DNA of 31,498 nt from contig CAICTM010001334.1 in NCBI GenBank assembly GCA_903772945.1, forward strand, positions 1-31,498. Reading direction: 5' to 3'. A program made the position numbers and the translations under genes. Positions 28,769-31,498 of this stretch are shown here, piece after piece; the stretch's first letter is position 1; the number at the start of each line of letters is the position of its first letter. The DNA comes from Seminavis robusta (taxonomy: Eukaryota > Bacillariophyta > Bacillariophyceae > Naviculales > Naviculaceae). The notes under the pieces were generated by a model that saw nothing but the letters and a program-made list of their open reading frames with translations, was not told the DNA's origin and made no database searches.

Positions 28769-29399
28769 ATGCAGACGCGAACGACTGCAAACGAGATATC
28801 AGCAGCCGCTGGAAGTGCTACCACAGCAGCAGCAACAGGTCTCATTCTTCGTCCACAGCTCCTTGTTCAACACCATTCGTACATCCTCAATGGTCAATGG
28901 TCAATGGTCAATGGTCAATGGTCACTGTTTTAGGGAGTAACAACAAGAAGAGGGTTCACTTTGGCACGGCTCTAGATTGGGAGGAAGAACATTTTCGTTC
29001 TTGTCGAGGAGTGGAGTCACAAAAGCGAAGACGGTGAGAGTGACGAGGAAGAACTGCGTCGACTGCTACGAGATTTTCGGTCCTCGAACAAGGCAGCGAT
29101 TGATCAACTGAATGAGACAGAGCTTCGTGGCATAAATAGGTTGAAGGGTGACCCCAATTTCACCGAAGAATTCAGTACAGTTCTTCCTGCCTCCGCCGTT
29201 ACCTCCAGTTTGGAGCCTTCCTCAACAGAATACACCTGAACGCAAAGCGAAGTGCCAGCGACGGGAAGAAAAGCAGAGGAAAGAAAATGCTTCTAAAGGG
29301 TTGATGCGAGAGTTGGGCGGTCCTGTGCAATTTCAAATGGGGAGAGCTGTTGTTCCACCTCCACCCGCGGAAGACGAAAAAGGCGGTGAACAGGAATGA
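28769..29399 (+). pseudogene. Decayed or frame-broken gene with 7-bp repeat array
   Basis: Protein-like segments follow one another in different frames. An ATG at 28769 opens a 54-residue frame that stops at 28933 just after the 7-bp array. NNKKRVHFGTALDWEEEHF follows in a second frame (about 28938-28994). HKSEDGESDEEELRRLLRDF and NETELRGINRLKGDPNFTEEF follow in a third (about 29015-29165). LPPPLPPVWSLPQQNTPERK and LGGPVQFQMGRAVVPPPP, in yet another frame, end at a stop at 29397-29399. At least three shifts would be needed for one product, so decay (or poor sequence) is more likely than splicing; I found no good introns. Family unknown. Confidence 0.4.
28887..28921. repeat. Tandem array of the heptamer TCAATGG, five copies
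   Basis: Five exact units, 28887-28921, followed by TCA. Because 7 is not a multiple of 3, each unit gained or lost shifts the reading frame. With three units instead of five, the frame opened at 28769 would run into the RVHFGTALDW segment. Confidence 0.9.
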
Positions 29400-30556
29400 T
29401 GACCTACAACCAAGAGAACCCGGACTTGCTTCACCATCTGTTGAGAACCAAACCCTCTATTGTCAAGAAACCGGGATCAGCGGAAATACATATTGAATTG
29501 AAATATCTCGTACATATGGCTGTCAGGGAACGCGCAGTGCACTGGTGTGGGAAAAAAAGTCAGACTCAGTTTTTTCGCAACAAAAGCGTAAATACAAAAT
29601 ACTACGGATTCGGGAAGAACTGTCCTTTTCCAGGCCCGGAAGCGGATTTGCCACCCTCCCAAGCCAATTTCACCAGACCGGAAGGCGATTTTCCTTGAGC
29701 TTTACTTAAGGATCATTCCCTGTTTAAGGATAGAGTCAGCGGAGAAAGATCACGGGCGATTTTGACCAGGAGTTCGGATTACGGCTCACGTAGAAACCTA
29801 CACAACCTATGTACTGGGAAGGAAAATCTCCTTTCAAGGGTGGGAAATCCGCTTCGTTGCATGGAAAAGGACAGTTCTTCCCGAATCCGTAGTAGTGTTT
29901 TCAAGACAAAAGTGGGCTTCGCCTTAAAGAAACCATGCTATACCTCTGTTCCGAGCATCCGTAACCTTGGTGTTTAACCACGCTCACAGCGGCCAACCGC
30001 TGTCCCTAACCTTAGTGAGTGCGGACCAGTGAGATTATATTATTACCTCACCTCGGTCCCAAGTACTGTTTTTCCTATAGTAAAGTATCAGTTTGGGACA
30101 ATTGTTAATTATTCAAAAATAGTCGGTTTTGAAAGAATTAATGATCGTTGCAAATCTGTCCTAGCCTCGCGGCGACTGAGCGTCCCTACCCACGTCGTAC
30201 TGTTTACACCAATCGTCTCCACTGCCTGTGTTGTATATCTGTGGCGCTAGCACCGAGGGTTGCTGTCGGGGTGTCCTCTACCGGTACACAGCGCAATTGG
30301 TGCAAATGCTCATGGTCGCAACGATCCATCTCCTATCGAGACCTCCTCTCAACCTCACACGAGGCTGCGAGGCATCCAGACACCATCCGAATTCAATTGT
30401 AGATGACCCTGCCTCTGAAAAATGGATCTGGGTTTTGGACAGCACGTAACTGTTGGCCGGTCTAGATATTTAGCGGACCCGGATAAGAAAAAGACCGCAC
30501 CGACGTAGAATTTTAAGGAAACTGGCATTCTCAGAATCCAGATTTCAGAGAAACCA
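29400..30556. other. Repeat-rich region without supported genes
   Basis: The open frame 29396-29698 partly overlaps the foldback arm and shows no domain. The rest, including 29762-30449, has only short frames. Near 30058-30099 there is an imperfect hairpin (GTCCCAA...TTGGGAC). Confidence 0.4.
29601..29893. repeat. Foldback element: inverted repeat with 32-bp perfect core
   Basis: 29601-29632 (starting ACTACGGATTCGGGAAGAAC) is the exact reverse complement of 29862-29893. Weaker similarity continues inward (AAGCGGATTT and GATTTTCC blocks) to about 29694 on the left and 29821 on the right, with a roughly 126-bp loop. No coding sequence or target-site duplication was identified. Confidence 0.85.
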
Positions 30557-30659
30557 GCAGAAAGATCATTCTTTCTGCTCAGCTCGCCCAAATCAACGAA
30601 TTAACTTGATATTAGCCAGTAGCTACAGTGTTGCCATATCCAACACTGAGCAGAAAGAA
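30557..30659. repeat. Nested inverted repeats of a GCAGAAAGA motif
   Basis: AGCAGAAAGA (30557-30566) pairs with TCTTTCTGCT (30570-30579). TTCTTTCTGCTCAG (30569-30582) also pairs, over 14 bases, with CTGAGCAGAAAGAA (30646-30659). A third hairpin, CAGTGTTG/CAACACTG (30626-30648), lies inside. The alternative pairings exclude each other. Confidence 0.75.
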
Positions 30660-31498
30660 AGTTTGTATTGAGTTTGTCCATGGAAATAGGTATTGTAATA
30701 GTGAGAGAGAACTGAGAGGAATTGGTCAGGTATTGACCAGAGGTGCGCTGCAGCCTCACTGTAAAGGCAAAGCAACAGAGCTAACAGAGAAAATTCGCCT
30801 CACATTTTCGCTCATTACAAGCATCTCGGAGCATCGGCCGATCGACTTGTCGACCGATTCAGAGCAAACCAAGCACATCAGCGTCGAGAGCACAGCTAGC
30901 CGGTCCATATTGATGCTTGAACCAAGGTCATCCGACAAGAATTGAAGGAGTAATCGCCGATCGCGTGTTTTGGGTACCCACTCTACGAGCAAAAGCCGAT
31001 CGACGCAATTGAACACGACGACCGAACCAACAAGAGACCGACCAAGCTACCATAGCAAACTTTTAAGAACACACGAAGGACTACATGCTACCATTAGCGG
31101 CAGCTCCCAACTCCGAAAATTGAGCAAGATACGACTGTTCGAGTGACCGACCGCTTGTGAGCCGGGAAGAACAAGTCCCAGCCAAGCGCCGACAGCTGAA
31201 ACTCAAGGAAGAAGACTCTCGAGCCTATGAAACTGCTCCAGTAGGTCTATCTAACAACACTACAAGTATCTACAACAAGAAGAAGGCTTCGAGTCGACCG
31301 ATAGAGTCAATCGGTAGTACACTCCAAGCCAAACGGTGGAATTTTCGTGCGACAAGAGCCACGATTTTCGACGCGCAGATAGGAACAAGCCAAGTTTAAG
31401 GCGGAGCAGTCACAGGAGTGACAATATAGACCCACAAGAGGCTACCTGATCAATAGGAAAATAAGAGGAACCCCCTCCAGCTCCACCAGGCGTCCCAA
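30660..31498. other. Right end of window, no supported gene
   Basis: Two open frames (30628-30945 and 31157-31399, plus) are Ser/Lys/Arg-rich and featureless. The region has several GATCGAC/GACCGA motifs (for example near 30839, 30998 and 31295). It could be the border of another repeat continuing past the window, but nothing here proves it. Confidence 0.35.

Noticed and set aside
30629..31498. Start of an LTR retrotransposon (TGTTG...CAACA pattern)
   Set aside because: No second LTR, primer-binding site or gag/pol sequence is visible in the window.

Overview
The window looks like nuclear DNA of a eukaryotic microalga, most likely a diatom (probably a raphid pennate). This is inferred from three things: short GT-AG introns of 86-110 bp with GTAAGT/GTGAGT/GTATGT donors; inverted-topology (cytosolic N-terminus, one membrane span) leucine-rich-repeat and Thr/Pro-rich surface proteins of the kind abundant in diatoms; and protein-coding islands separated by repeat-rich spacers. 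No bacterial operons, rRNA genes, true tRNA genes or CRISPR arrays were seen.

Layout. 1-761 (-): open frame running off the left edge, unknown or mobile-element-like. 1278-2168 (-): p24/TMED cargo receptor. 3411-5655 (-): two-exon gene for a Pro-rich protein with four CxxC pairs, with one frame break in exon 1. 7084-8987 (-): myo-inositol-3-phosphate synthase, rebuilt here as four exons. 9508-11940 (+): 810-residue membrane/coiled-coil protein of unknown function. 12356-14461 (-): TrmB-like methyltransferase, with a 108-bp partial duplication of its coding sequence just past its 3' end. 14700-14985 (-): tRNA-derived SINE-like element. 15591-17711 (+): transmembrane LRR protein. 18613-20889 (+): transmembrane mucin-like protein with an eight-cysteine domain. 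21736-23340 (+): cytochrome P450 resembling the CYP7/CYP8 group. The right-hand 8 kb is accessory: a weak spliced-gene candidate (24402-25170), a 3.2-kb element with 23-bp terminal inverted repeats and TA flanks (25291-28503) carrying two convergent unknown genes, a decayed gene with a 7-bp repeat (28769-29399), and foldback sequences (29601-29893, 30557-30659).

How the genes relate. The conserved genes are ordinary housekeeping functions: inositol synthesis, ER-Golgi traffic, RNA-type methylation and ER oxidation. They do not form a pathway. The two neighbouring (+) genes at 15.6-20.9 kb share one membrane topology and may both be surface proteins. The most unusual parts are the TIR element without a recognisable transposase, the SINE-like element, the 48-bp inverted repeat at 6276-6743, and the repeated TACCGGTA/GGTACC-type palindromes that sit mainly between genes.
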